From contig CM056580.1 of the NCBI GenBank assembly GCA_029721435.1, forward strand, positions 70,023,367 to 70,087,366: DNA of 64,000 bases, written 5' to 3'. Of the stretch, positions 36,701 to 50,292 are shown piece by piece. This DNA is from Gymnothorax reevesii (taxonomy: Eukaryota > Chordata > Actinopteri > Anguilliformes > Muraenidae). The notes below the pieces were generated by a model, which had not been told where the DNA came from, made no database searches, and was given only the letters and a program-made list of their open reading frames with translations. Position 1 is the stretch's first letter. The number at the start of each line of letters is the position of its first letter. The translations under genes and the position numbers were made by a program.

Positions 36701-39700
36701 TATGTAAAATGTTGTCACATGAAATTGCTTGCAATATAGAAAAAGTAATTACATGTTCAAGGGCCTTATATTATTTGTGGCACACATAGATATTTCTGTA
36801 AAAATGAGACTTAAGATGGTAAATATCTTCTTCAAACATGAAATGTGCCTGATTAGGACAAATTAACAGCTTTCTAAAATCCTACAATTGCAACTGTGCA
36901 TGGAACAAAAAACGAACATACACATGAGGGGCCCAAGGACTGAGTTTGGGAACGACTGTGTTCAACAGAAAGAGAACAAGAAAAGGGGCGGGCCAAAACT
37001 GTCTGGCTGGAAATATAGAACACATTGATGCATTGGCTTGGCTAGTTATCACTACTGCTGGTTGAGATGCTTGATGTTTGAACGCTCAAAATTTTTCATT
37101 TTTCATTTTATTTTCCAATAAAATGACTTGAAATATATTTTCCTATGTGTGTGGGTATGGCTGTAAGAGAGTGTGTAAAAATCCAGCCTTTACGTAGTGA
37201 TAATATCAGTGGGTTTTGGCAGTATTTGAAGAAAAGCATTCTAATGGTATGTCCTGTTGGGAGTGCGGACTTGTATCAAGAAAAGAGAAGCGTGTTCGAT
37301 GCCCTCTGTCCGTTCCAGTCTCCATGTGCTCCTGTGACACTGTTTGTCTGGCTCCAACACGTCCTCAAGCCAAACCCCCCCACCCCTGCCCACTCGCCCA
37401 CTGGGGTCATCATCAGGAGGAAAGTACAAGCCAGGCTCCACCTTTCATCAGGGCACTAATGAGCCACAAGGCGCGACATACAGGAAACTGCAGCATTGTT
37501 CACCCCACCCTAACCGGCACCGCTGTGCCAGCTCATGATTAATGGCTAATGATACAACAGCTCGGTTGGCTTGGGATTTAGCCTCGTAGCAAGTGCTCAA
37601 CAGGCACAGCTAGGCGGCTCTTTCTGCCAGCCGCTGCACCTTTCGAGAAGTGGCTTTCATCTTGGCGAGTTGTCAGCAAGTGAGTGCTGCCAGGCCTCTG
37701 TCCCTTCCAAGCCCTGGCAGATGCAGGGAGAGCTAATGGCTGCACTTTAGAGTGTACGCTAGACCCAGTCCTGCCCAATGCATTGAGTGGGATCAACAGG
37801 CCACAGAGAAGAGCTGAATCTACTCCATTGGTCTCCAACCCTGTTCCTGGAGAGATATCAGTCTGTAGGCTCTTACCCCCAGCCTAATTCAGTTTACCTG
37901 ATTCAGCTGCTATGCAGCTCATCAAGATCTGCATCTGGGATATTTGGTTTGCTTTGGTTAGAGTGGAAACCTTTTGGATAGTAGCTCTCCTGGAGGAAGG
38001 GTTGAGACCCCTGGTCTGCTTGATGGCTGGACCACCTGTGACCTTGTGCATGGAGACCTTCCTTTCTTCATCTCAGTCTCTCAGTCCTGAACAGTGAAGA
38101 ACCATCTCAGTACCTGACTGCTGTTTCTGTTCGCAGCAGAACCAACCGCAGCCCTCAGCAGCAGCCCTCAGCAGGACATGCGGAGCTTGAACCTGGTGCT
38201 CTGCTATTTACATTACTCTTCAGTCTATTCATCCTTCAGCCCTTTAAAAATAGCCTTCATGGAATGGATTTGATTTGGTAGGAGTGCGATTACAGCAGGG
38301 AGTCAGGAACACTCATTTTGATTGGCACAAAACTATGTGGTTTAGAGAAGAACACTACAGTCTGGCTTTCAGTGCCAGTATTGCTGAACTAGCAGTTCTT
38401 CAGAGGCCGCAAGCGATGAAGGATTGGGCTAGAGGTACAGAAAGGCCGCTCTAAAAATGGAGTCCCTGCTGCCGTGAGATCGTGTCTGTAAGGACATCCT
38501 CTTGGCCTTTTCCTTCGGGAGCTGTTGGCAGTTTCTGGCAAGAGAACAGATCACATTCCTGATCCCCCCTCGCCGTGCTCCCATCAGGTTCTGGCTATTT
38601 CCATTCGTCTAATGACCTCTCAACATCGCTAATTCCCACCTGGACAATAAACGCTTTCCTGGCGTTGAAGAGGTTAAAGCTTAGGCAGGATTTTTTGGGG
38701 GTGGGGTGTAGGGTGCTGGGATGTATCTGAGTGGTTTACCACATGGGTGTGGGCGGGGTTTAAGGAAGAGGGTGGGAGGCTGATACGAAATGAGATCTTC
38801 AAAGTCGGCTTCAGAAATGAATATTTATGGCTTGGCATGTGTGTGTAACCTTATCGTGGGAAGAGTCATTTTACATCGGGCCCAAGACAAAGATGATCCC
38901 CGTTCTGGGGGTTTTGAGTTCCTTTGCCATTTCCTCTGCACGTGTGTTTGCATCCTCGCTGAACGAGAGCAGATTGCTCTCCAGGGATCATTTTCCCCCT
39001 GAGTCAAAATGGAGAAATGTGGCCTTTTTCCCTCTCTGGAAATGAATATTACTGTGATGTGGCTCAAACTAGTGAAATCACTCTTATTCATTGACAAGAG
39101 TATGTCTTCTCACTGAGCAGAGCTCAGAAGTTTCTCTGTGTGAAGCAGCAACTTCCACCACTGCCGTTTGGATCAAGTATCAATATCTGAACCACATCAT
39201 CAGCATTTATGAACTAATTTGGGTAATAATTTGTTGGCACTATTAAATTTTGTTTGAACAACTCCAGCCACCCTGCTGGTCACTTTTGTGCCTGTTTAGC
39301 CACACAATCTGCAGTAGTCCCCATACGGCCTCATTCCGAGATGCAACGGCTTGTATGAATGAGCCACAGACTCACAGTGTGTTTTTTCTCTTGTCTGTTC
39401 ATCTAAAGGGACCTCAGGGACAATCTGATCAGCACCATCATGCCAGGAGCCTTCCTGGGTCTGACTGAGCTTCGCAAACTGTGAGTTCTGGGTTTTTTTG
39501 TTCTTTCCCTGAGAGATTAAACCTGATCAGTTCACATAATATTTGGAGTAATGGTTCCTTATACTCACACACTAACCACAGGGTGAAGGAATGCTCTGTG
39601 TCAACACATTCCTTGGAGGAAAAAGAGGATTAAAAAAAGCGAATGCAATAAAATGGGGAATTGAATTACATTGGGGCTGTGTATTAAAAAGTCAGCCTGA

Positions 39701-42700
39701 TATCAGCAGGCTCTCACTAGGACACAGTTCATGGCCAGTAGGGCGTTTTGTTTCAGCGCTCAGTGAGCCATTAGCCTTACTTCTCCCAGCAGAGCCACAG
39801 CGGTCAGCGCTGGAGCTGCTGTCTCCATCTGAAGGCCTGACAGTGTGTCAGATGCTCACGAATGCCTCTGTCCTCTGCAGTCTTTCATTTTCATATTTCT
39901 CAGCATTTATATTTACCATAGTTTTTTTTTGTAACCAAAGCATTTTCTCCAGAGCTACTCACAGTTGATAAGACCAAGCAGCGCCAAAGACCTGAACTGA
40001 TCTTGTTTGTGGCAGCATTTGAATCATCAACCTTCTTTAGAGTCACAGTAAATAGCCTTGAACGTGGCTATAGGCCACCCCAGCAGGTCCAGGCCTCTTC
40101 AAACAGACTGGGAGAGATGAGCAAACACTGAGGGCCAACCTCCATGAGAAACACTCTGGTCCATCAACTGTGTGAGGAGGGAATCCTGTCCAAACACTAC
40201 ACTGTATTTCAGATCAGAGACATAACTTGGTGCAAGTGCTGGATCATAAAAAAAATATTCCTGGTTTTTTGCTCTATTCAAGCCTTTATCTACGTGGAAG
40301 TATTATTTTTAGGCTTAACCCTTTCAATACTTAATACAGTTATCCCAGTCAGAGTTACCCATTGGATATATATGACACTTGCACACAATATCACCCAATC
40401 ATCATACTAGCCCTGTCAGGAATCAATACAATACTGGTTGGACAAATATGTCCCACTGACAAATGTTGGTGAGGCAAATGTGTCCCAGTCGTTTGTTACT
40501 GAGCAAGATGCAAGTTGAAAAGTTGAAATAACCATCTAAACTTTTGTCAAACGATCTGTCATCTCTAATATCACAAATTCAATTAGAGAACTGATGCCTG
40601 CTTACCAAGGGTTACAATGTTTGTGATTACCCACAAATCCCTGCTCCTCAAATTTTTTCTCCAGCATGAAACAGGTACTCCCATAACACAGAATTGGCCC
40701 AAGTGCAAGGGTTACTGGGGCTCACGTGTCCCAACAGGATATTTGGAAATATCATAGGACATATGTGTCCTGTTAGAGCTGAAAGGGTTAAGGAATGCCG
40801 GAGACCATGAGCAGAAGGCCGTCAGCATTCAGGCTGAAGTTCTTAATAATCCTTCGCACTCGCACAGTCATGCTTGGATGGACACAAAACCAGAAACATT
40901 ACCGCAGCCCCAGCCGCAGGATCTCCCACTCCTGTCCTTTGTCTTTCATTCGCCACAGCTTAATGAGGACTAAAAAGCTGTAATTAGTTCTGTATAAAGA
41001 GAGCAGGTGACAAAGGCCCCGTGGTGCGGTGAAGGCGCTACAAAGGCACCTTACAGTGCAGTGGCTCCTGTATGCTGAGCTGCTGACACTCTGAATAAGG
41101 GGAGACGGGTACACTGCCACTCTCAGGCTGGAGCAGAATAAATGTGAGAAAAACATAATTGAGCATAAATGGGAAAAAATCGGGTCTGACTGAGTATATA
41201 TGGTAGTGGAGTACTGATGTAGTTCTCTATCAGAGTTGAATGAACACCCAACAATTAGTGTAAAGCCTTTTCTAAGACTGAATATTACAAACAGAAAAAG
41301 AAAAGAAGCAATGAGATTAATAGCAGGAAGACTGATCTTGTGGGTTTATCAGTGCTCAACGTAAATCTGGGAAATGTGAATATATCTCCTCTCCCAGAGA
41401 TCTCTCCAACAACCGGATTGGCTGTTTGACTGCTGACATGTTCCAAGGGCTGACCAACCTCACTAAGCTGTAAGACCTCACCTCGCACACACTGTGACAT
41501 CATGGTCTTAAAGTAGCTTGAAGGGTACATATGAAATGTTGCATCTGTTTGCCTTACAGAAACCTCTCAAGCAACATCTTCTCATCTTTGGAGCCTGGGC
41601 TGTTCCAGGAGATGCCGTCATTGAAACTTGTGTGAGTACCAGAGTCAGTCACCTTACAAAAGGCACTTTACACTCTTTAATAAGATTCCAGGTCATACTA
41701 GGACTGCTAGTTTGCTTGACCTCTGCATGAAATTGTAATGATCCGTGCTGAATGTTTTACATTCATTCCCATTAGTACCACTTGAGTCTGCACTTCAACT
41801 TCTCAAACTTTCATTCTCTTTTCAGGAACTTCAATTCTGAGTACCTGTCATGTGACTGTGGTCTGCAATGGATCCCGGGATACTTCCGCTCCAGCTCTGT
41901 TCGGCTGGGGGACGAGACCTTCTGCGCGTATCCCAGAGGCCTGCATGGCAAGCCCCTTCGAGGTCTGAGAGAGAGTCAGCTGACTTGTGGTGAGTGACGC
42001 CAAGGGGCTATGGCCTCGGAGAGTGGGCTAACTTGTGTTTACCAATGCAGGTCATGTACACTGTCAATGCATACATGCTAGGACTGACATAGCATTGTAT
42101 TCGGTAAAAAAAAACTTAGCACGAGTTTCCAGCTTCACACACCTGTGTAAACATTAGCGTTATTTTGCGAGTAGAGGAAGTGGTACGGCCCATAAATCGT
42201 TCCTTCCTGAAAGGTGACGTAAGTCATCCAGTGTATTTCCTTCTTGCTCTGTCTTACTGGACTTGTGTAACACTTTTTTTCAATCCTGTATTCGCAAGAA
42301 TTCGCATTTTACTAGCCGGTGAACATTAATATTGTAAGAATGGTTTCAGTATCAAACAGCTGTGTGGCACTTGCGAGTGCAGTATTTGTCCAATCATTGC
42401 ATTATCTCTGGTGATTTTCTCCTCATAATTTTGAATTAGCAATTGAGCCTCTGGAGCTCCCTGATGTGCACAGTTGACTGTAATGGAGGGACTTATGCTA
42501 CTCCATGGCACTCAGGCCAATGACTGTTTTCTACATCATGAAAGTCTGAATAATTTTTCTGAATCATTAAGAGTTTTCTGATCGAGCCTTACAGTTCTGG
42601 GTCAGCAGCACACTAGGGTTACTGAAAGTAAGACATTATATTTAGCTTCATTGCTACTGCATGTCATCGTATTTTGCATATTTATAATCCCACAGAACCT

Positions 42701-45700
42701 TCAGTGGAAAAAGTGAGCAGTTTTACCTCCAATAAATGATGATTCAGTGTTTTTTTAGTTTGTGGATCCTACTAAACTGCTTTTGTGCAGTACTCCAAAT
42801 TAGAAATGGTCCAAATAGCAGAAGTTATAAGATGAAGAAAGTCTTGACAGAAAGGGCTCTATTTTCATGTCTTCACAAATAGATATCCATGGGCCTGTAA
42901 CATTAGGCACAATTTTGCTTGCCGTAAACTACATTTTTATTGCTTTCGCCCAGCTTCGCCCAGTCTCCTGCTGTAAAATAAAAGCGTCTTAGTTTCAAGG
43001 GGCTGGACGATGCAAAAAGAGGTGTGTGACTGCATAAAGCTGGTGCTGTGCAATTTTCATTTGACAAACCTCATTCGAATTTTTGTCTCTTCCAAACCAT
43101 GTTTTAATACAAACGCTGTCCCACTAAGATAGGTTCATGAGACCAAATCTGGTGATGGAGAAATTAAGCATTCTGAAGCATTTGGGGCCTTTGGCAAATT
43201 GTGTCAGACATTGGGTCCCTACTCAAAACTTCATCCATAGTGCTTGTGGGCTGACATCTGCTGATGAAGTGTTGATGCACAAACTTAAAGCAGCACTATG
43301 TAGTTTTTGCCGGATTCACTCGCGGTGTCCCCCTGTAGTTGATAAACAGTATTGTCTGTAACAACTGGAGTAAAATCAGTCTACGCGTGCATTTGTTGAC
43401 AAGCCAACTACACCAGAGAACTTTCTAAAGCAGGACATGTAATGTGCGATCCGATCAACCATGTCTTCAGACCAGTTAAGGGTGACTTAAAAATCTGTCT
43501 AACTCACGTAGAGTTAGAGTCATGCTAAGTCCACACTACAACTATAACAACAATGTTAATGGCAGACAACATCGTTGTGGTCACTTTCAGAGCGATTTTA
43601 CGCACATTAGAAAAACTGACCGCCAATCAAAATCAGTCGGAATTTACAGGGCTTCACATTCATTCAGAATGGCAGATGACATCGCAGAGAAAAAAGGGCT
43701 CATACACAGCTGGAACGCACAACATCAATGTTTACACAGCGATATTGTTCATCAGTGTTGATGCTCAAATCATTATGGTTATGGTTATAATTATAGTTAT
43801 CTTTCTCAGTGTAGAGGGCTCTTCATACCATTTTATGCACGCACTTTGAATGTCAGGAACGAAACCTAATCCTAGCCCTAACCGGCATCAATTCATTTTT
43901 GCTTTGCTAAGAAGTGAGTGGATGTCACTTACATGCAGAGTCGCTGTTTGAATAGGCAGTCCCTTTGTAGAATCCACAAACTCATCATGCACAAAACCGA
44001 TTAGATTGCGCAATAAAACAAGAGGGCGACAGGAGTTGACAGAAAACCCCTGAAACTATATGAGTACACGCCAACTCAGATCATTACCTTATCCTTCCAA
44101 AATAAAACATGACAAATCTTCTACCTTCAGTACTCTATACCGAACGGAAGTACACGTTGTGACAAATCCATCTGTGGCTGAGGGGGGTGCGTCCGGGTTC
44201 AATGACCGGGAAGGGCTCGCTCCTGCTCCGTCGGTTGGATCGTCTAAGTGTTGAGAGGAGAAGAATGCGGGGTAGGCAACCCGATCCATATACAAGGAGA
44301 CGGATTTGAACTTGAGGGCGGCTAGACAGTAACTTTATTAAGGCACTGGATAGCGATGCGTAACGCCCAACGAGTGGTCCACCGTTTTCCTTCTCTCATT
44401 CCCACTCTCACAAGTAATCTGCACAACACCAGAACCTTATATATCATCATGTCGCATGTAAATACACGCCATCACACTGAATCCAGAGGACTTGTATCAT
44501 TTAGTCGCATAAAGCGTACCGGTTTATCATGCTCGTTACAACATTTACGATCACACATTGCGACTGGCGACTAGTTTAGCAATGTTTGTCAGCTAGCGAT
44601 AGCATGACAACTTGCTAGCATATCAGATACCAGCTAGCTAGATAATTGCTGGAGATGATTATTTGACTGAGCTTAAACAGGGTACTAGATGATTTCAATG
44701 ACACAGCCTGACACAAAGCAAGTTCAAACGTGCTAGAACTAGATCTAGAATGAAGGATTAAGCTAACAATTTGTACTTACATGTCCAAAAGTATCAATGC
44801 CAGGTTGCCATCGGTCGGATATCCCTCATCCTCGAGTCTTTCAGCTTTCGCCAGCGAGTGATAGCCGATCCAATGTTGACCGTAGTCCTGGATCTTATTT
44901 TATTGCTTTCTCTTTTTCTCTTAAATGTCTCCTCTGACAACACTATTGCCTTCTTCGGTTTCCTCGCCGCTTCAGCCATTACAACCACTTCCAACTCCAA
45001 CTTCCAACTTCGTTCTGCATTCACTCACTGGTCTTGAGAGACGTGGGGGAGGGGGATTGTGTGACGTATGCCGTAAAGCAGTAAGTAAGTTTGTAGTTCT
45101 TTTTGGGCCTGGGTGGCCTGGTTTCCTACTCGAAACACAAAGTTACATAGTGCCAGTGAAGGCCATGCAGGCGCGATCGGGCCATGACAACAGTGTTTGT
45201 CATTCAACCTATTGTGAGTTGATGTATCGCCAGAATGATCTTGGAAATATATATTTAAGAGTGAAAAAACTACATAGTACTGCTTTAATATATTATTTAT
45301 GAACATGTCCTTGTTTTGTTTTTTGCTTTTTTTTAAACATGACAGTTTGGTTAGCAATCTGAGGTCTGACGCCGGTGTTGTCATGTTATAGATGGGACTC
45401 ATTTTATGACTGCAATTATAAGCATTGTTTATTTACAGAGGGGCAGTGGATGTACTTGGTGTGCTGGACGATGACCGCTATTAAATACGTCAGCTCCACA
45501 GCGCATTTCTTCCATGGTTCTCAACATCAGTGTTGGGGACCACCTGAATATGTTGGTTTTCGTTCCAACGGCAACTGCACTATGTTAAATAGCTGTTAAT
45601 TTTCCATAATTATGTTCTTTTCATGTTTCACGATTTACCTTTTATCTATAGCTGTACAACATGTAGAATAAAAACAGCATTTTAGTACAAGAAGGATACA

Positions 45701-48700
45701 CATTTTGACCGACCAAATTAAAAATGATTTTCAAAAATTTTCAAAGCCCCGCCCGTCAAACTGAGGTAGTCAGATGGCTCAATCTGAATGAAGCAGAATA
45801 TGGGTCAAAAGTGATCAGTCACATTTTTCCTGCAATGAAACAAGCCTCATCATAGTGGCTTTAAAAAATAATCCTCCACCGAGTTTGAACCAAGCTTCGG
45901 AGCCTCGCATCTGACCTAACGTCATTAACTGAATCACAGCCAGCGGAGCTGTTTACAAATAGATGCATATCGTTTCCTTCCCATTTTCATTTTTGTTATG
46001 TACGCTATGAATAATGGCTACAAAATGGTGGTGGGCTCTCATATGAAGGGCAGCGCTAGCATGTCTATCCTCCTCTGAATCAATAGCGGCTGCTGCAGCA
46101 TTGAGTGGTGATATGTGACTGGCCTTCGCAACTTAGGGCAAAAGTGAAGGGCAAAAACTTACATTTTTGTGGACTAATATACTACAACCCCAATTCCGAA
46201 ATAGTTTGGACAAAGTGTGAATTGTGAATAAAATCAAAACGCAATGACTTTCAAATCACACCAGCCAGTATTTTATTCACAATAGAACAGAGATTACATA
46301 GCAAATGTTGAAACTGAAAAATGTTATAATTTTATCCACAAAATGAGCTCATTTCAAATTTGATGGCTGCTACAGGTCTCAAAAAAGTTGGGACAGGGGC
46401 CTGTTTACCATGGTGTAGGATCCCCTCCTCTTTTCAACCCAGAGTGGAGGCGTCTGGGCATTGAGGAGACAAGTTTCTAGAGTTTAGCCATTGGAATCCC
46501 ACACCATATGCACTAATGTATCCCCATACCATCAGTAATGCTGGCTTTTGAACTGAACACTGATAACAGAAGGGGTGGTCTTTTTGCTCTTCAGCCCGGA
46601 GGATACGACATCCATGATTTCCAAGAAGAATGTCAAATTTGGACTCGTCTGACACAGGACACTTTGCCACTTTGCTACAGTCCATTTTAAATGAGCCTTG
46701 GCCCACAGAACACAGCTGCGCTTCTGGATCATGCTCAACAATGGCTTCCTTTTTGCATGATAGAGTTTTAGGTGGCATCTGTGGATGGCACGGCACGACT
46801 GTGTTGACAGACAGTGGTTTCTTGAAGTATTCCTGGGCCCATTTAGTAATATCAATGACAGAATCATGTCGGTGAGTGATGCAGTGGCATCTAATGGCCT
46901 GAAGATCACGGGCATCCAGTAAAAGTCTTCGGCCTTGTCCCTTACAAAGAGATTTTTTTTGAGGAACATTGTTTTTAAAGAATTCCACTTTTTTTTTTTA
47001 CGCAAGCCTTCACAGGTTGGAGATCCTCTGGCCATCTTTACTTCTGAGAGAAGTAAATTTCTCTCTAAGACATCCCTCTTATATCCAATCATGTTACACA
47101 CCCGATGCCAATTAAATTAATTACTTGCTAAATGTTCTTTCAGCTGATTCTCTTGAATATTAATTGCTTATTCAGCCCTTTTTTGCATGTGTCCCAACTT
47201 TATTCAGATCTGTTGCAGCTGGAAAAATGGAAAGAAGCTCATTTTGTGGATAAAGATGTAAAATTTCTCAGTTTCAACATTTAAAATGTTATCTATGTTC
47301 TGCTGTAAATAACATATTGGCTCATGTGATCTGAAAGTCATTGCATTCTGATTTCATTCACAATTCGCTCTTCGTCCTAACTATTACGGAATTGGGGTTG
47401 TATTACAGAACTTATTTTATTCTATTCAATGTAGAAGAGTTTGTTGGTAGTATTGTGACTGTGGAAGCAATACTTTCGTGACCTTATCCATCATGATTTT
47501 ATGGTGTATGACTGTCAGATGGTGCAATTTGCTAACAATTTCTTTTGCCAGTTAAAAGGACGATTCACAGGATCACTTCAATTCAGTTGCGGCTGAAAGG
47601 TGACATCATGAAAATAGCCGTGCATCATATATTGTGTGTCTTACGCTCAGTTGAAAAACCTCTGCTGTTTCTCTTCATCAGATGGGCCCTTAGAGCTGCA
47701 CACTTTCTCCCTCCTGCCGTCTCTGCGCCAGGTGGTCTTTAAAGGGGACCGGCTGCCCTTTCACTGCAGCGCAGCCATGGCCGATAAACTCACCACGCTG
47801 CACTGGAGGCACAATGGCCGGCTCATCACCTCCGACCCAGAGCTTGGCGTCCACCTGGAGGACAGCGTTCAGCATGACTGCACCTTCATCACCAGGTGTG
47901 CATTTTCTCTTCGTTGCTTAACAAAAACTGGTACTAAAGATACTTTTGATTCAGTCTTTCCTCTGTCACTCAAGTTCGACACATTTATGCTCCACAAAAT
48001 TTTTTAAAGTTATACTGAGTAGTGTAAATCAGCTGTGGTTTGTAAACAGAACATAATAGAAAAATACAGGCAGGCGGCTGGGACTCTGATGATAAGGACT
48101 TTGCCGCATACTTTAAATGGGTCATAATCAGCAATTGAGACAGATCATTTTTATACAAATCGAAACTTTGATTTTTAGAGAAATCCCACTCCATATACCT
48201 TGAAGAAAACTGTGAGGAAATTCTGATATTTGATATTTGAAGTCAGATTAATGCATTAGGTTATTTATAAATGACTGGAAACAGTTGTATGGAACCAGTT
48301 GGAGTGATATTATAAACAAATCCAGCATGGCAGTTTTCAAAGTGTTGGAAAACAATATAATTCAGCCCTATTGTGTAAACCACCATGAGTCACACTCAGT
48401 ATGTGCTGTGATAGTACACTTGTTGGAATTGTGCTTGTACACTTATTGGAATAGTGCTTGTTTCCTGTACACAGTGAGCTCATCCTGTCCGACGTTCATG
48501 TGGAGGCCAATGGAGAGTGGGAGTGTGTGGTGACCACGGGGCGTGGAAACACCTCCCGGAGTGTGGAGATCGTGGTGTTGGAGAACAACGCCTCCTTCTG
48601 TCCAGAGGAGAGGGTCACAAACAACCGGGGAGAGTTCAGGTACTGGGGTAAAGAAAACAGCCCTCTGACAGAACCACTTCTAACACAGGCTGATAATTAA

Positions 48701-50256
48701 AAAGCCTCTGTGACTTTGCCAGGTGGCCGAGAACCCTGGCAGGGATCACGTCCTACCAGTTCTGTCTGCAGCTGCACTACCCCTCCCTGACCATGAGTGG
48801 CAGTGGAGAGCAGAAGAAGGCTACACGCTACTGTGACCGCTCTGGGCACTGGGAGGAAGGAGACTACACCCAGTGCCACTACACCAATGACATCACACGG
48901 GTCCTCCATACATTCATCCTGGTTAGTGCCTGCCAGACCCTGGGTCGAATTGTAATCCGGATTACGATTACGATTAAGATTTCTTGAAATCGTGATCATT
49001 AATTTTCATGGGCCCGTAATTGTCATCTCTAATTTTGCAGCGACTGTTGTTATTATTTGTTGTTGTACAAGTTGTGATTATTTCACAAGTAATTCTACAA
49101 TACCGAAACAATGTTTTATTAATATATTTGCATCAGTATACCTGTACCATTATAAAGATATCTCCACAAAGAAACCTTAGTCTAACCAATCGTAATCATG
49201 ATTGTAATCTAGATTGTAATCGTAATCATAATCTTAATCATAAATTCTAAACCCATGTAATCGTAATCTTAATGGTAATCATACATTTTTGGAGGACTGT
49301 AATCGTAATTACTATCTTTAAAAAATGTCTCGTAATCATTGTAATCGCACTGATTATGTGTAATCCACCCCAGGTCTGGTGCCAACCTCACTAACTGTAA
49401 CAATTGCCAATGGCTTGTACTATCATTGGCATATTCATATGTTTTTGGCTTACAGCAATTTATCCGTGCAATCTGAGCACAGTTTTAAGCCATTTACTAT
49501 AAACATACTGCTAATGTCTATCTCATTTAAATCCCTTTTGTCTCTTTGATTTTCAGATGCCTATCAATGCCTCTAACGCGGGGACGCTGGCGCACCAGGT
49601 CCGAACATACACCCTGGAGGCAGACGGCTTTACTGACACTGTGGATGTGTTCTATGTGGCCCAGATGATGGCAAAATTCATGGAATATGCTGGCCAGCTA
49701 CGAGAGGTAAGGATACTTCATAAAAATAGCGTCTCAGAATGATGAGTTGTGTCGTAGTTCTTGTTTGTGTAAAATTATAATGGCTGTCACAGTATCTGCC
49801 AGGATTGTGTGTAGAGTGTTTCCTGGTGTTTACAGGAATACTTTTACAGGTCTTACTTTTCATTTGTATTTACTCCGAAACTTACTATAAACTTTTTGTA
49901 TTTTACGTCTGTGTGTATGCGTATTTGTATTTGGGTGCTTGTACGTTGGTGTATGTGTATGTATGCATGTTTTTATGTGTATGTGTGTGTATGTACATGT
50001 CTGTATTCATATTTGTATGTGTGTGTATGCGTGTGTATGTATGTGTGTATGCATGCGTTTATGCATATGCATATACATATGTGTTTTTATGTTTGTGTCT
50101 ATGTGCATTTGTGTGTACGTGTGCATGTGTATACTTGTGTGTGTGTGTATGCATGTGTATGTACATGTGTATGCGTGTACTTGTGCGTGTGTATTTACGC
50201 GTGCATTTTTTTGCTTGTGTGTACGTGTATACTTGTGTGTGCATTTGTATACACGC

Positions 50257-50292
<36 letters not shown>

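Larger units (their letters stand above)
13865..39408 (+). other. ADGRA2 intron 2 (25.5 kb)
   Basis: The longest intron in the window, splitting two LRR exons of identical length and phase. It contains the repeats listed separately. The remaining stretches (14905-17040, 17442-18164, 18220-18785, 24775-25407, 28091-30073, 32466-35846, 36960-37825, 38014-39408) show no supported gene. Small features there are a CpG-dense patch at about 16735-16835, a GA run at 25006-25025, TG/CA runs at about 28848-28880 and 29088-29150, and a GT run at 33679-33730. Confidence 0.7.
41990..47681 (+). other. ADGRA2 intron 6 (5.7 kb)
   Basis: An intron between the LRR cap and the Ig domain. It holds a TTAA-type element (43289-45284) and a Tc1-type element (46195-47400), described separately. 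Blocks at about 42895-43120 and 45940-46140 resemble 6990-7330 in intron 1. A partial hAT-like end may lie at about 45515-45680 (GGTTCTCAACATCAGTGTT, then GTTCCAACGG). The rest, including 41990-42890, shows nothing recognisable. Confidence 0.65.
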
